Positions 1-26,175 of a stretch of 64,000 bases of DNA are shown here, one piece after another. The translations under genes were made by a program, and so were the position numbers. The first letter of the stretch is position 1. Each line of letters begins with the position of its first letter. The notes beneath the pieces were generated by a model. The model did no database searches and was not told the origin of the DNA. It worked only from the letters and a program-made list of their open reading frames with translations. Source of the DNA: Halisarca cf. caerulea (lineage: Eukaryota; Porifera; Demospongiae; Chondrillida; Halisarcidae). The DNA lies in assembly GCA_963170055.1 (NCBI GenBank), contig CAUJGJ010000007.1:82201-146200 (forward strand), written 5' to 3'.

Positions 1-846
1 TAAGCAGTGAGCAGAGGGCACCACTCCACCCATATGCCATTTGGTGTTTTTTCCTCTGCACCCCCCTGCAACCAACTTGGGAACAGAAGAGAAGATAACC
101 TATACTGCAGCCACCTAACTATTTCAATTGATTGGAATTGCATGATTGTGTGTGTGGATGAGTGCATGGGATACTGGGGCCTTAGAAGTAGCCTCAGGCT
201 AATGGCCCACCCAGTCAAAATATTTATATTATTATTTAATTTATTATAAGACGTAGAATCATTGGCAGGGGCGTAGCTCCATTGTTTCCTGGTTGCCAGG
301 ATCGAAGCCCACCTCATTAGAAATCTCATTAATCTGAAGCCACCAGTATGCTAATCAATCATACAATTAATCCCAGCACTTTCCTTCAATTGTCACCTAG
401 TATGCACCTGCACATGTGGTTTTACTGAGAACACATAACAAATGCTGTTCTACTACATTCATGCATGCATGCTTCGTGTTCTTTTTAGTCATTTCTAGCT
501 TGTCTGACACACTAGTGTTCAAGTGTGTAGCACAGGTAGCAGGTGTAGCAGGTATAGCACTGCATGGTAGCATATACCTACTACCAGTGCTACACCTACT
601 ACACCTACTACACCTGCTACACCTACTACACCTGTTACACCTGCTACACCTGCTACCAGTGCTACACCTGCTACACCCACAGTGCTACACCTGCTACACC
701 TGATACCACAATGTTGTGTTAGCAGTTATGCAATTTACTGTGTTGATTGCATCATTTATACGCAATTTACCTTGCTGATTGAGATAGGTATATCATTATT
801 ATGTCTAAACATTATAGACTTATAATTTTAATTTTCGTAGTCATCT
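1..846. other. Gene-poor 5' edge
   Basis: No convincing gene is seen. Open frames at the left edge are short and lack family resemblance. The only clear structure is a minisatellite at about 523-705. A plausible 3' splice site (TTTTCGTAG) ends at about 840, directly before the retroelement-like frame that follows. Confidence 0.6.
523..705. repeat. 9-bp minisatellite (CTACACCTR units)
   Basis: Imperfect tandem copies of a 9-bp unit, CTACACCTG or CTACACCTA, interrupted by TACCAGTG variants. The first part runs in the opposite sense (GTAGCAGGT), so the block is partly an inverted repeat. The open frame through it (His-Leu-Leu repeats) is a by-product of the 9-bp period. Confidence 0.8.
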
Positions 847-1083
847 ATGGTTACACCACTTGTAATGTCAGCCACTGGAGGAATGGTACCCATTGCCACA
901 ACTTTCTACAGTCGTCTAGCATCCATGATTAGTGAAAAGAATGGTCTACCATATAGCCAAGTCATTGCATGGATCTGATGCAAAATCTCTTTTGCCCTTC
1001 TCCGCACATCCATCATGTGCATCCGTGGGGAAAGAAGTTCAAGAGCATCAGCAACACAGATTCATTCTACTGAACTATTTTAA
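847..1083 (+). pseudogene. Decayed retroelement fragment (reverse-transcriptase C-terminal-like)
   Basis: The frame from 847 reads TPLVMSATGGM, then LASMISEKNG, YSQVIAWI, a TGA stop at about 976, then FALLRTSIMCIRGERSS. This resembles the segment downstream of the reverse-transcriptase core in retrotransposon polyproteins of invertebrates: a P-L-V-x-S-x-x-G-G-M motif followed by Y-S-x-V-I and a basic L-R-x-[ST]-I stretch. The TGA stands where an Arg codon (CGA) would fit the family, consistent with CpG decay. No RT catalytic YxDD box, integrase or LTR is visible nearby. The family is recalled from general similarity only. Confidence 0.4.
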
Positions 1084-1567
1084 ATGTAGTTCGTATAACT
1101 GAAACGATTTTGTCCTAGTTCTGTGTGGTCTCTATTATTATTTTCAATTCATTGGTAGTATATCATAGCATGGTGCTGATTGCATCATAGTTGTTACCAT
1201 ATTATGCAAACTTACCTCTCCCTAATGGCTTGTACTGGTCTGGGCTACACGCGAGACTAGGTACGTATTTGATATCCTGGCCTATTTGCTTTTAAAGGAA
1301 TAATGTTTGGCTACGCCTGCGACCCACGCACTTTCTGCTCAAGGCGTGATAATGAAATTGGTGAAAACCCGAGTAAAGCCGGGTTCACAATAATTTTTAG
1401 ACGCATCAGTAAGTTAACGCCGGTTCACGTGTCGCGTCATTCTGCGTATACGTGAATATATATGCGCGTACAAGTGTTCACAATTTGCACGTGTTCATTC
1501 GTGGTTCAAGATTTCTACGCGTCTTGTAGCTACAGACTTCTGCAAAAGAATGAACCATCGTGAGACC

Positions 1568-1642
1568 TAGTCCAGCCAGTTGGGACCCACGTTTGTACCA
1601 TAGATACTTTATTTGCAACGTGGGTCACAGCTGGCTGGACTA
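1568..1642. repeat. Short inverted repeat (hairpin element)
   Basis: Arms TAGTCCAGCCAG...GGGACCCACGTT and AACGTGGGTC...CTGGCTGGACTA pair imperfectly around a loop of about 15-20 bases. It resembles the other foldback hairpins in this window and has no coding content. Confidence 0.65.
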
Positions 1643-1672
1643 AAGATTAACGAATGCATTGTGTGTATGTGT

Positions 1673-1674
1673 AT

Positions 1675-1713
<39 letters not shown>

Positions 1714-1730
1714 TGTGTGTGTGTGTGTGT
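1673..1730. repeat. (TG)n microsatellite
   Basis: A TG dinucleotide tract with a few TATG interruptions, directly upstream of the histidine decarboxylase-like gene. Confidence 0.95.
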
Positions 1731-1787
1731 AGAAGTCGTAGTGGTAGTCGTAGCCTATGCCTCCAAGATAGTATTTTATAAGCTCAA

Positions 1788-2727
1788 GTGTATATTTGTA
1801 CCAAAATTTGTCTTGTATGCATCTTCTACTTATCCCTTTGGTATTGTACACACACAGCACTCAAATTTGATTCAACAGTGATATCCGATAAAGCCAGATC
1901 CCCCTATTCCAACTACTGCTGTGGATATGGTAATGCTGACACAGGAGGACACTACATCACTGCTTGCAAGGTGTCCTGTGGGAAAGAACGTCTAGACAGA
2001 TTTAAAGACGATGTATTGACTGGAATTGTTGCTTTTGGTAGGTCTCAAAAGGGAGACGTGTACCTTGGCCAAACAAACATGATCAAAGTGTCTTCATTCA
2101 CTGGACCACTCAGTGCAGTATGTGTGGGGGCTGGATCTTGCGGTGCACAATGGACTGAGGGACAAGTTGCTATTTGAGCACAAGTCACCGATGTTGAGCA
2201 ATCCCATCCCTGTGTACAACATGGCTCCCTTATTAGAGGCAGCCGAGAGTCTGTTTGGTAGAGTTGACACAAGAGACAAACACTTCCCACCTTTACCAGG
2301 CTCGCATTGGCCATGTGCATACAAGTCCTTCACTGCATATGGCAATCGTGATGGTCCTGGCTATGTGTGGTGCTTTTTACTGCTGGCAGTGGCAAAGAAC
2401 CGATCAGCGGATTCAAGTCTGTTCATGGAAGACTCTGGATTCTTTCCATTGGCAGTTGAAAATGATGAATTGATAAGGAAATATCTTGATAAGAAGCGGG
2501 AGAGTGTTGCAGAGAGTGGCATAGTATGTGGTCAGGATTTGCTGATCGAATACCAAGAGATTTTCATTGGCTACAACTTCCTCTACGTGACTGCAGAGGA
2601 ATGTGGTACTGCTATCTCTTACGGTCCATACTTCCTCCTGGCTGGAGGAGCATACCCAAAGGGAGGACCTTCCCAGTTGGCAACCATGACACTGTCTCAA
2701 TGGAAGGAGGAAGTCCTTGATAATTAA
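1788..2727 (+). CDS. Pyruvoyl-dependent histidine decarboxylase-like protein, apparent frameshift
   Basis: Similar to the bacterial pyruvoyl enzyme (HdcA) that makes histamine from histidine, and unrelated to the animal PLP enzyme. The 5' frame carries ARSPY, GYGNADTGG, DDVLTGIVAFGRS, YLGQTNM and SSFTG. The Ser-Ser pair (2091-2096) is the site where the family proenzyme self-cleaves to form the pyruvoyl group. The second frame, from about 2113, carries PVYNMAPLLEAAESLFG, HFPPLPGS, DSSLFMEDSGFF (Phe-x-Glu as in the catalytic region), CGQD, GTAISYGPYF and PGGPSQLATMTLSQW-like endings. The two frames differ by one base, so a one-base insertion or two-base deletion lies between 2105 and 2124. Joined length is about 312 residues; the bacterial proenzyme is about 310. 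The residue aligned with the substrate-binding Asp63 of the Lactobacillus enzyme appears to be Gly. The start at 1788 (hydrophobic N-terminus) is uncertain: an acceptor ending at 1878 (TTCAACAG) could instead begin a second exon. Confidence 0.75.
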
Positions 2728-4589
2728 GAATTAGACAGTATAATAATAATATACAAGTTATATATAATTGTATAAATTTATTGTATAATAATTAAAAAGT
2801 AGGGTACAATTATATTTGTAAATATACATAATGATAAAATAATATACAGTGTAGCTATAGGACACATATTAATTAATTGAAGTATAACTTTAGTTCCCCA
2901 TATACCTTCAATAGTATTATACATAGAATTTGTAGGAAATTTCCTCTTATAATTCAACATTAATGCTAGAATCCAAAACATGCAGGAGACTTTAGGCCAT
3001 GAAAAATTAATCTTATGTTTCTGGTCCCCTTCCTGCATGCATGTTCAAGAGATTTAAATTGGGGGAAAGAAAATAATCAGTGAGCTCGCTGGGTTCAAAC
3101 CCTGACCAAAATATTGCAAACGATATTATTTGCTCAAGGAAAGCATGACATTGTGCGTTCAGCATGAACACATGGCATTGCACAAACATATTGTGCTATA
3201 GTGGGACTATAGTGGCTATATAGCTGTCTGATTCCAGACATGCAGGCATGCACTCCCTATCTAATTGTGCTGTATACATCAGTTTGTATCATCTTTCAAC
3301 TTGCTTTACTTCAGTATTCTTATTAGCATTAATAGTATCTGTTCACAGTTACAAGGAATTGCATGAATGCCTTTGACTGGATTGGAAAATAAATTTAAAA
3401 TAAAAATTTAATAAAAACCCGGCCTGCATGGTTGCCTGGTCAATTTTCAAAGATGGCCTACACCACAAACATATATTATTCAGTATACTTCGTGTGGCCT
3501 TAATAATAGGGATCTATATAGCTGTCAATTTAGTCTTTCTTTTAAGTTAATGCATGATCACTGCTCTATATGCATGTTACTAATCTCTTTGAGGTACTGT
3601 AACAGTATTATCATCATGATGATATTAATCTCATATTATACTTTCAGATAGTTGTTTCCACTTGCATGTCAGTCTGTATGTGGGGAAGGGAGAAGATGCT
3701 CTAGAGGTATGAGAAGATTTTGTGGATTTTTGCATGAGGATGATTTGGAAGATGAGATGGATTTCAACGTGGACAACTTGGAGGATTACCAGCTGCCCCA
3801 ACGTTACTGAACCCTACTTGCAATTTGCAAACTTTGTGGGGCCAGCTGGCAGAACTTTCTTCTCTCGGCCCTACCGGAGCCGAGCAGAATAGCTGCAGTG
3901 TTGTTTTCACCCACAGCCTGCAGCATCTATATTCTTAGACTATCGGGAACTCTGTGACCTGCATGGGTGTTTAAACCCCATATCAGACTTCCCTTATTGG
4001 CATATGCACGCTTTTTCCTATAATTTTTATAACTTTTCGCAACATGGTGTTTTCTCGTTTTGCATTAGAAACCTCTTGGACTATAATATATATCAAGCCC
4101 ACATTTACCATAATGATTCAATTTGTTAATTAAGACATAAAACTGCATGCGTATGGGGGGGGGGGATCAAGATTTGAAGCATAATAAGTGTCATATTGTA
4201 GATGATATACATATTCTTCAGAATCTGCTGATAAGTGCAATTGTACCCTTACAAGAGCATGTACAATTAAATTTGTGGTGTAGGATGCATGCTGCATAAA
4301 CTGTTACAATGACATCACAGGAAGAGAATGTACAAAAAGGAAGACCATGCACATAATATTATTTGAGTCTATTTATATACTGCTGATGGAAATAGGGCTG
4401 CCGTAGTATATATACGTATGCATGCTTTATATCATGCACACTATTTATATGACAAGCAATTCTATAAAAGCCAACAGCTCGAGGGGAAGTATTAGTACAT
4501 CTGAAGTAGGAATAGTGTGTGATTTACCTTTAGTTAAGGTTATAGCAGATACGTATACCTGAGCTTGGAGGAAGTTTGTAGATCACAAA
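2728..4589. other. AT-rich intergenic stretch
   Basis: Mostly low-complexity AT-rich sequence with no tRNA or long frame seen. It contains a possible terminal exon (listed separately at 3648-3810), a G-run at about 4156-4166, and the upstream region of the lone plus-strand CARD-like gene. Confidence 0.5.
3648..3810 (+). other. Possible terminal coding exon, acidic and Cys-containing
   Basis: After a candidate acceptor (ACTTTCAG, ending about 3647) a frame stays open to a TGA at 3808-3810. It encodes LACQSVCGEGRRCSR, then an acidic tail with DDLEDEMDFN and LEDYQLPQRY. No matching upstream exon was found and the family is not recognised. It may be chance. Confidence 0.2.
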
Positions 4590-6404
4590 ATGGAAGCTAG
4601 CATTGTAGAAAGAGCAATTCGCAAGAACTACACAAAACAGCTCCACTACCTTCAGGTCACTGAAATCCTTGGGATGCTGTACGAGAGAGAAGTTATTGGT
4701 CGACTCCTCAAAGAACAGATTGAGGCAGAAAGTAACCCTCTTCGAAAGAGAACACTTCTTCTGGATCATGTTTCCCTCCAACCTCTTCAAGTGCTTCAAA
4801 CCTACTGTGCCATACTGGAGGACAGTGCCAGAACAGATTGTCTGCACATCCACAAACAAATAGCCGAGGGCATTCGTTGTGATCTAGTCAAATCAGCAGT
4901 GCCTGATACAGAGAAGGACAGCACACCATTCAGACAAACTGTCGAAAATTGCACTAAAACACTGCAGAAGAGAATTTTCAAACAAGATGCTGAAAACAGT
5001 CTACAGTGCTTGCCTACAGCGAGAAGTGTACAGGAAGAACACGGTAGAGAGCTCAGTACAGCACACAGCAAAAACGACACATCGGAAGCTTCAAAACCAC
5101 TTCCAGTTCCAATTGCACATAAGCAGGATGTGGTACCATTGCATAATAAGTTGACCCGGGAAGGCAACGGATTCATGGGTGTTGTCACAATGACCACAAG
5201 TGTTGAGAATTTGGAGTTTGTTGAACACATGTATGGTTGCTTTGATTATATTCCAAGTGATAGAGAAATAGGCACAGACATAGATAACATGCCAGGATAT
5301 GCTGATATGGAAGCTACCACATGTACAGAATTGAAAGGAGGTGGATATGAAGTGGAGAATGCAGAGAAAGGAACGAAAAGAGAAGTGTCGGATGAGGAGG
5401 AAATGAAGCGAAGATCGCGCAAACGTGTGACCACATACAATACAGATTTTACCTATTCACACTACCCATTTATCATTTCAGTGGCACCCATAAAGCCCTC
5501 TGGACCACTCAAGAGTAAAACACATCGTAAACTGGTACAGATGTTGTGGAGTTTACGCTCAAGTGAACCAGAAAAGGCAGAAACCGCTCTTGATGTCATA
5601 CTCATGAAGAAGGGACTCCCCCTTGACATAAAGCTTGCATGCTTAGACGCAGGGCTATGCTCTGCTACACAGAACCTACCAAGACTCAAGAAGGCTCTGG
5701 AGGAGTGTGACAAGGCTGAATGTCAGAATCCACTCATACTGAAGTGTCGTCTACATATACACATAGCAGGTTGTTATTTATCAGCATACATTGGAGTAGG
5801 TGGAGTGGACATGAAAAAACACATGCAGTGTGCCTTTGAGCTCTCCACACAGATAAGTGGGGATTATGCCAAACTGAGAGGTGCCAACTGTAGAAGTTGG
5901 GTTGACTTCATGGAAGCAAAGCATTGCTTGAGTGAGCAGAAGATGTCAGACATACTGACACATGTAGACAACAGCCTTCAACACTACAAGGACATGCCTG
6001 GATGGATGAGGCCTGACTCTGCACCTGCATTTCTTTCAAGGGCATTCATGGAGATGAAAAAGGCAGAACTTCACAAATGTAGGAACATCGCTCATCTACA
6101 AGCAAGTTTGATTCTTGTCGAGTCTGTAATGGTACACTTGCACAAGGAAGAGTTAGTACAGTATCTAGATAGAATACATATAAGCTACTATTATCACATT
6201 TCGGCTGTAATGATGTCATTTCAAGGGGATTACCCCAAAGCAGCTGAATATGGCCAACTGGCATGCAACCAGTACATACAAAACTCCATGTTTCAACGTG
6301 CACTGCAATTGGCTGGTCAACTACACAGTAGTGAACTGGAACAGCAAGTGATGCAGGCCATCAAAAGAAGGGGATCCAGCGGAACATCTTATGACAGAAA
6401 CTGA
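4590..6404 (+). CDS. CARD-like/TPR-like protein, paralog 1 (dispersed, plus strand)
   Basis: A single-exon gene of 604 residues, the only family member on the plus strand and about 21 kb from the array. Residues 1-95 match the array CARD-like domain (IVERAIRKNYTKQL, LRKRTLLLDHVSLQPLQVLQ). The linker (about 100-285) is its own, with EFVEHMYGCFDY and a basic run EEMKRRSRKR that could be a nuclear localisation signal. The central block IKPSGPLKSKTHRKLVQML to KKALEECDKAECQNPLILK is almost identical to the array. The C-terminal helices are divergent apart from GDYPKAAEYGQLACNQYIQ. The C-terminus contains VMQAIKR, shared only with paralog 13. The start is the ATG in the family context TTTGTAGATCACAAAATGG. 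It lies tail to tail with CFAP57. Confidence 0.85.
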   Translation: MEASIVERAIRKNYTKQLHYLQVTEILGMLYEREVIGRLLKEQIEAESNPLRKRTLLLDHVSLQPLQVLQTYCAILEDSARTDCLHIHKQIAEGIRCDLVKSAVPDTEKDSTPFRQTVENCTKTLQKRIFKQDAENSLQCLPTARSVQEEHGRELSTAHSKNDTSEASKPLPVPIAHKQDVVPLHNKLTREGNGFMGVVTMTTSVENLEFVEHMYGCFDYIPSDREIGTDIDNMPGYADMEATTCTELKGGGYEVENAEKGTKREVSDEEEMKRRSRKRVTTYNTDFTYSHYPFIISVAPIKPSGPLKSKTHRKLVQMLWSLRSSEPEKAETALDVILMKKGLPLDIKLACLDAGLCSATQNLPRLKKALEECDKAECQNPLILKCRLHIHIAGCYLSAYIGVGGVDMKKHMQCAFELSTQISGDYAKLRGANCRSWVDFMEAKHCLSEQKMSDILTHVDNSLQHYKDMPGWMRPDSAPAFLSRAFMEMKKAELHKCRNIAHLQASLILVESVMVHLHKEELVQYLDRIHISYYYHISAVMMSFQGDYPKAAEYGQLACNQYIQNSMFQRALQLAGQLHSSELEQQVMQAIKRRGSSGTSYDRN

Positions 6405-6716
6405 CATCAAATTCATGGCAAACGTTTAGGTAGTTTGCAATATGGTCATGATTATAAAACTTACTCTTCACTGTACGTACATGATTATTCATTACCATGC
6501 ACTTACGTATACAAACTATTCGACCAAAAATCCCACACGCTAATACTGAATTATACAGAAATAATATTGTACATACGCACATAACATTATGTCACCATGT
6601 ACACAGCACAACTAATATCTACAATAAAATTATGGATAATATTATGTATGTATGTGCATAGCAGCAATGGAATGGTCTATGCATGAAGCAAGCTAACAGT
6701 GAGCACATGTACAAAG

Positions 6717-22123
<15,407 letters not shown>

Positions 22124-22426
22124 CCTTGCTCTTCACTCTCAACTTCTTAGGAGTCAATGCATGTGTTTAGTCCAATGCATACATAATCAATGTATTTAAT
22201 TTCCTCTTGGTTTTCATTGTAATGCATGTTCATAGTTATCGTGATATGGAAATCTCTAGATCTGGAGTACTGGTACCTGTGTATGTACGTATATGTACAG
22301 CCTGTGGAATGCATGGGGCTGTGGCCTCTTCATAGTATAAAGGACTTAATTTCTTGCATGTATGATCCATAGTATTCATGAACATACATGTGTACATATG
22401 CATGACCTGTATTAGTCTCGTTCACA

Positions 22427-22478
22427 GACCCATTTCCACCCGGAATAAAATGGCAGGTGGAAGTGGGTCTGGGAAAGT
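22427..22478. repeat. Short hairpin
   Basis: CAGACCCATTTCCACC and GGTGGAAGTGGGTCTG pair around a loop of about 15 bases. Confidence 0.7.
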
Positions 22479-23423
22479 GAATAGACCTGTATATACATGG
22501 ACTGGAGATGTCTGTATAGCATGTGGTCAACCATCTGACTTGCATGAGGTATACGTATGTATATGTTTGTGATCATGACTTCTTTCAAATATTGTGATGC
22601 TGCTTTGGGCATATGCCATGTTGCAGCTGTTAAGACGAACATGCCTTATGCAACCCCATTCCAGGGTCTGTGGGAATATAATCCTCTTTCAATGCAATCA
22701 GCTTACATAACTGGCCAGGACTAACCATCCATGCATTAAAGGGATCGACAAACGATCCATGCAACAGTGCAAGCTGCATGGGCTTATTCGTCAAGACCTC
22801 ATCAATAACTGCTTATAAACAGCTTACATGCTGGCATAAATAACTCAGTTCACAGAAGTCAAGAGTACAGGAACACGGCCACTACGTACATACGTACATA
22901 CGTAGTTGCTGTTTACACAACAAGAATGGATGCTTGTACAACTGATGTGAAAACGACGGCACATGTAGTAATGTTCTGACTGAACAAGTGTCACTGAAGT
23001 CTGGGATCATCCACCTAAGAGTATGTGGGAGGAAAAAGTAAGAATCTAACATTTACCAAAAAATAATATGCACCAAAAATATTAATGTATTAATATGAGT
23101 AAACATACAATTATCAACAAATGAACACTGGCGACATTTTTTTTCTTTGTCTTAAAGAAAGAAATACACACCATTTGTGCTCGTTTTGGCTTTCTTTGCA
23201 GTTTCCGTTTGTCCAAGTATGCGAGAGGGTCAAAATGGCGTACCTGCCATCACTAAAAGCTGGAATTATAGGATTTGAAAGTAGCTTTCTAAAGTTTTGT
23301 CATATTCTAATTTTCATCTAAAAATTCCATATTTTCGTCAGGGTAAACAATTTAGGTAAATCCTATTCTATTCTAATAGAAAGACGAAATTTTCGCTGGA
23401 TTAGGTGTGACAAATTTTTAGAG

Positions 23424-23500
23424 AGAGTACTGTATATGTATGTATAAGTACTGTATGTATAAGTACTGTACGTATAAGTACTGTATGTATAAGTACTGTA
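23424..23500. repeat. Short tandem repeat (GTATAAGTACTGTAT)
   Basis: About five copies of a 15- to 17-base unit that is itself nearly palindromic around AGTACT. Confidence 0.7.
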
Positions 23501-24008
23501 TAATTGGGAAAAGCGGGATAAGTTGAAACGGCTGATCAGAAGCAGTGTCAACAGCAGCTCACAGGACTTGTTGCTGGATAAAATTGTCTATTGAGAAATG
23601 GCTGTGGCAACTACGGCTAGAAAGCGTAGCTGTAACAAAAGTAAAGACCCTGTTTCTTATCACCCCACATTTACACTGTGTCCTTACGTACGTACATATG
23701 TACACTTACTTTAGCATACTTGCACCATTTCTGTGATGGGATTGGTCGATAGGGTGGCACAGGACGCCTCTAAAGGAGCAAATCAGTTGATATTTACAGT
23801 CAGTCACGTCAGTAGGCTAAACCAAGCATTGTGATCATATACAAACACATCTCACTATCAACGTGTACATGTTAGCAGGGGACACACACTTGCATACACA
23901 CCATCCACTGCTATTTCTATACATGAGTATATATGTACATGGTTTCTGGAGCACAGTGGACCACTTGTACAGAAAGACCACCTGTTTATATTGACCACTG
24001 TGGACTGG

Positions 24009-24150
24009 TCCCGGAACCACTAAAGATATACTATTGCACCTCTACATAAGGACCACCTGTCTATATTGACCACTGTGGACTAGTCCCGGAACCACTAAAG
24101 ATATACTATTGCACCTCTACATAAGGACCACCTGTCTATAGTGACCACTG
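24009..24150. repeat. Tandem duplication of about 80 bp within a MITE-like region
   Basis: The block ACTAAAGATATACTATTGCACC...GACCACCTGTCTATA is repeated almost exactly. The motif GACCACCTGTCTATA also recurs elsewhere in the window in CAGT-ended elements. Confidence 0.7.
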
Positions 24151-25454
24151 TTCAATGGCCACTTCAGTGATAGTAAAGCACTTCAGTATAGGCTGAGGGG
24201 GAGACGGCAAGGGGGGGCACTCACCTCCCCTCCCTTTGACAGAACCCCCCCCCTTGGAAATGATGTGTAGATACTGTATTGAAAAATCATAATTAGCTCA
24301 GATGCTGAAGACAGCACTGAAGTCAATCAATCGGACTTCACAAACATGAGATACTCTATGAAGAGGCCATAACAGTTCACAAATCCCTTTTTGCATAAGG
24401 GGAAAATGAAAATTGTGTAGAGAGTACCTACTTTGTAGTTTCCTTGTTGGCTACATGCTGCTATTGTGCAAAACTATATATGTACTTGAGTGTCAATGGA
24501 GACCATTAACACACTGCTAGTATACTGCTTTCTAGCAACTTCCAGCTTATATTTTCATTATGGTCGAAATAGTCTCCAAATGTGTACCCAGGTGTACTCA
24601 CTAACGAGGTTTGACTGTATAATGTACAACACAACCCAACACAATTCAGGCACATGGATACATGGCTTTGCTCCCTTTTCCTTCACAGGGATGTATTTTG
24701 CCTCCCCCCCTCCCTCCTTGGGACAATTTCTAAATGAAGGTCTGATTGGTCTCACCAACCAGACCCAGATGGCTTGTTATGTAATCATATATCCCCCATT
24801 TTTTGCTCAGCCTAAATAAAATGGTCGATTGACAAGACTACCTTTATATAAGGACCACTAGTTGGTCTAGCTAGACTAATGGACCACCTGTCTACAAAGA
24901 CCATAACCACTCAGTCCCTTGAGTGGTTGATATCAAGAAGTTTGGATGTACTCAGAACACAAAATAGTTCAGATTAATAAAATGAAAGTGTACAAGACAG
25001 TACACCATTGGTGTTGTGTGGAGGAAAGTGAAGGAACAATGGATTGAAGAAATGGGTTGCTGGTCCCTCTTCAAGAAATGCATGGACTTGCAACACTGTA
25101 TGCAGAAGGAACACTCTTATCAGACAGAAATACTCATCACATTGGATTAGAGAGAGACCATAAATCATCACTATTTTTGGAAGCCCTGTAGAGTAGCTTA
25201 CATTTGCTAAAGTGGCCCTAACTTTTATATAATTCAACTCATATTCACACCAGGAACAGTGGAACAGGCTTGCCAAAAGTCGTCCAAACGTGATCCTCTC
25301 CAGGAACAGTTTTGGTAAAGGAGGACTACTTTTGGCTACCAAAACCTGTCCAGATGGGACCACTTTTGATAGACAAAAATAGTCCGGGGTCCACTTTTGG
25401 CCAGGACCAACTATCACATGACATGACAATAGATAACAGAAAATGTATTCCGAT

Positions 25455-25850
25455 TATTGGTTTGTGCATAGTGTACGTATGCTGGTGTGTGCATAGTGTA
25501 CGTATGCTAGTTTGTGCATAGTGTATGTATGTTGGTACATGTGCATAGTGTATGTATGTTGGTGTGTATGTACATTTGCTGGTGTGTGCATAGTGTATGT
25601 ACGCTGGTGTGTGCATAGTGTATGTACGCTGGTGTGTGCATAGTGTACGTATGCTAGTTTGTGCATAGCGTATGTATGCAGGTGTGTGCATAGCATATGT
25701 ATGTAAGCTGGTGTGTGCATAGCGTACATGTATGCTGGTGTGTGCATAGTGTACGTATGCTGGTACATGTGCATAACGTATGTATGTTGGTGTGTGCATA
25801 GTGTATGTATGCTGGTGTGTGCATAGTGCATGCATGTTAGTGTGTGCATT
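25455..25850. repeat. 25-bp minisatellite
   Basis: About 15 imperfect copies of a 25-bp unit GTGTACGTATGCTGGTGTGTGCATA. The unit length is not a multiple of three, yet the reverse strand is open in more than one frame (Tyr-Ala-His-Thr repeats). No start or splice context supports a gene. Confidence 0.85.
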
Positions 25851-26019
25851 AGACAGGGTTTGAGTAACTTATGGACGCACATAAGAATATATCATCTAAG
25901 GTGTGTGACATTCATAGTGGATTCCCCATAAGTTCAAATTTGTGATAGAGAGCACAAAAATATGAAGTTAGCTTTAACATGCTGTTTGTTGCAATACGCA
26001 TGCTGTAGGGTACGCTCAC

Positions 26020-26175
26020 CTCCAAACTTGCGGAATACAGGAAAACGGGTACGCAAGCAATTGCACCGAATAAAAACGCGAAAACTGTATTTCTCTTCCA
26101 TGCCTTAGGGTTACACCACCATCCCCCGCTAGGGGACCAGACGTAAACAGGATAAGGGAACTTTTTGACTCCACC
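26020..26175 (-). CDS. Exon of a small single-pass membrane protein
   Basis: A 52-codon exon flanked by a good acceptor (CTCTTCCAG) and a strong donor (GAG, then GTGAGCG). It encodes GGVKKFPYPVYVWSPSGGWW, then CNPKAWKRNT, then a hydrophobic segment VFAFLFGAIACVPVFLY and SASLE. The P-Y-P-x-x-V-W-S-P-x-G-G-W-W motif followed by one membrane span recalls a family of small conserved eukaryotic, probably mitochondrial, proteins, but I cannot name it with certainty. The first exon was not identified (one candidate ATG is at about 26305). A downstream exon near 25095 beginning SMHFLKRDQQPI is possible but unsupported. It is divergent from the gene at 26485. Confidence 0.55.

Larger units (their letters stand above)
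22124..26019. other. Repeat-rich intergenic region
   Basis: No confident gene is seen. It contains a hairpin (22427-22478), a short tandem repeat near 23424-23500, a tandem duplication of about 80 bp (24009-24150), a MITE end CACTAACGAGGTTTGACTGTA at about 24599-24619, and the 25-bp minisatellite at 25455-25850. A possible downstream exon of the small membrane protein gene (minus strand, about 24950-25095) cannot be confirmed. Confidence 0.5.

Noticed and set aside
2045..2345. Minus-strand frames over the histidine decarboxylase-like gene
   Set aside because: Shadows; the plus-strand frames show family motifs over their full length.
24974..25429. A 151-residue frame as a gene for the C-terminal part of the small membrane protein
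   Set aside because: The frame does not continue the phase-0 donor of the 26020 exon with any convincing similarity; left as an unproven possibility.
25430..25870. CRISPR-like array (regular 25-bp repeats)
   Set aside because: Directly tandem units without unique spacers, in a eukaryotic intergenic region; no cas genes.
25326..25882. Tyr-Ala-His-Thr repeat proteins of 142-169 residues on the minus strand
   Set aside because: Produced by the 25-bp minisatellite, open in more than one frame.
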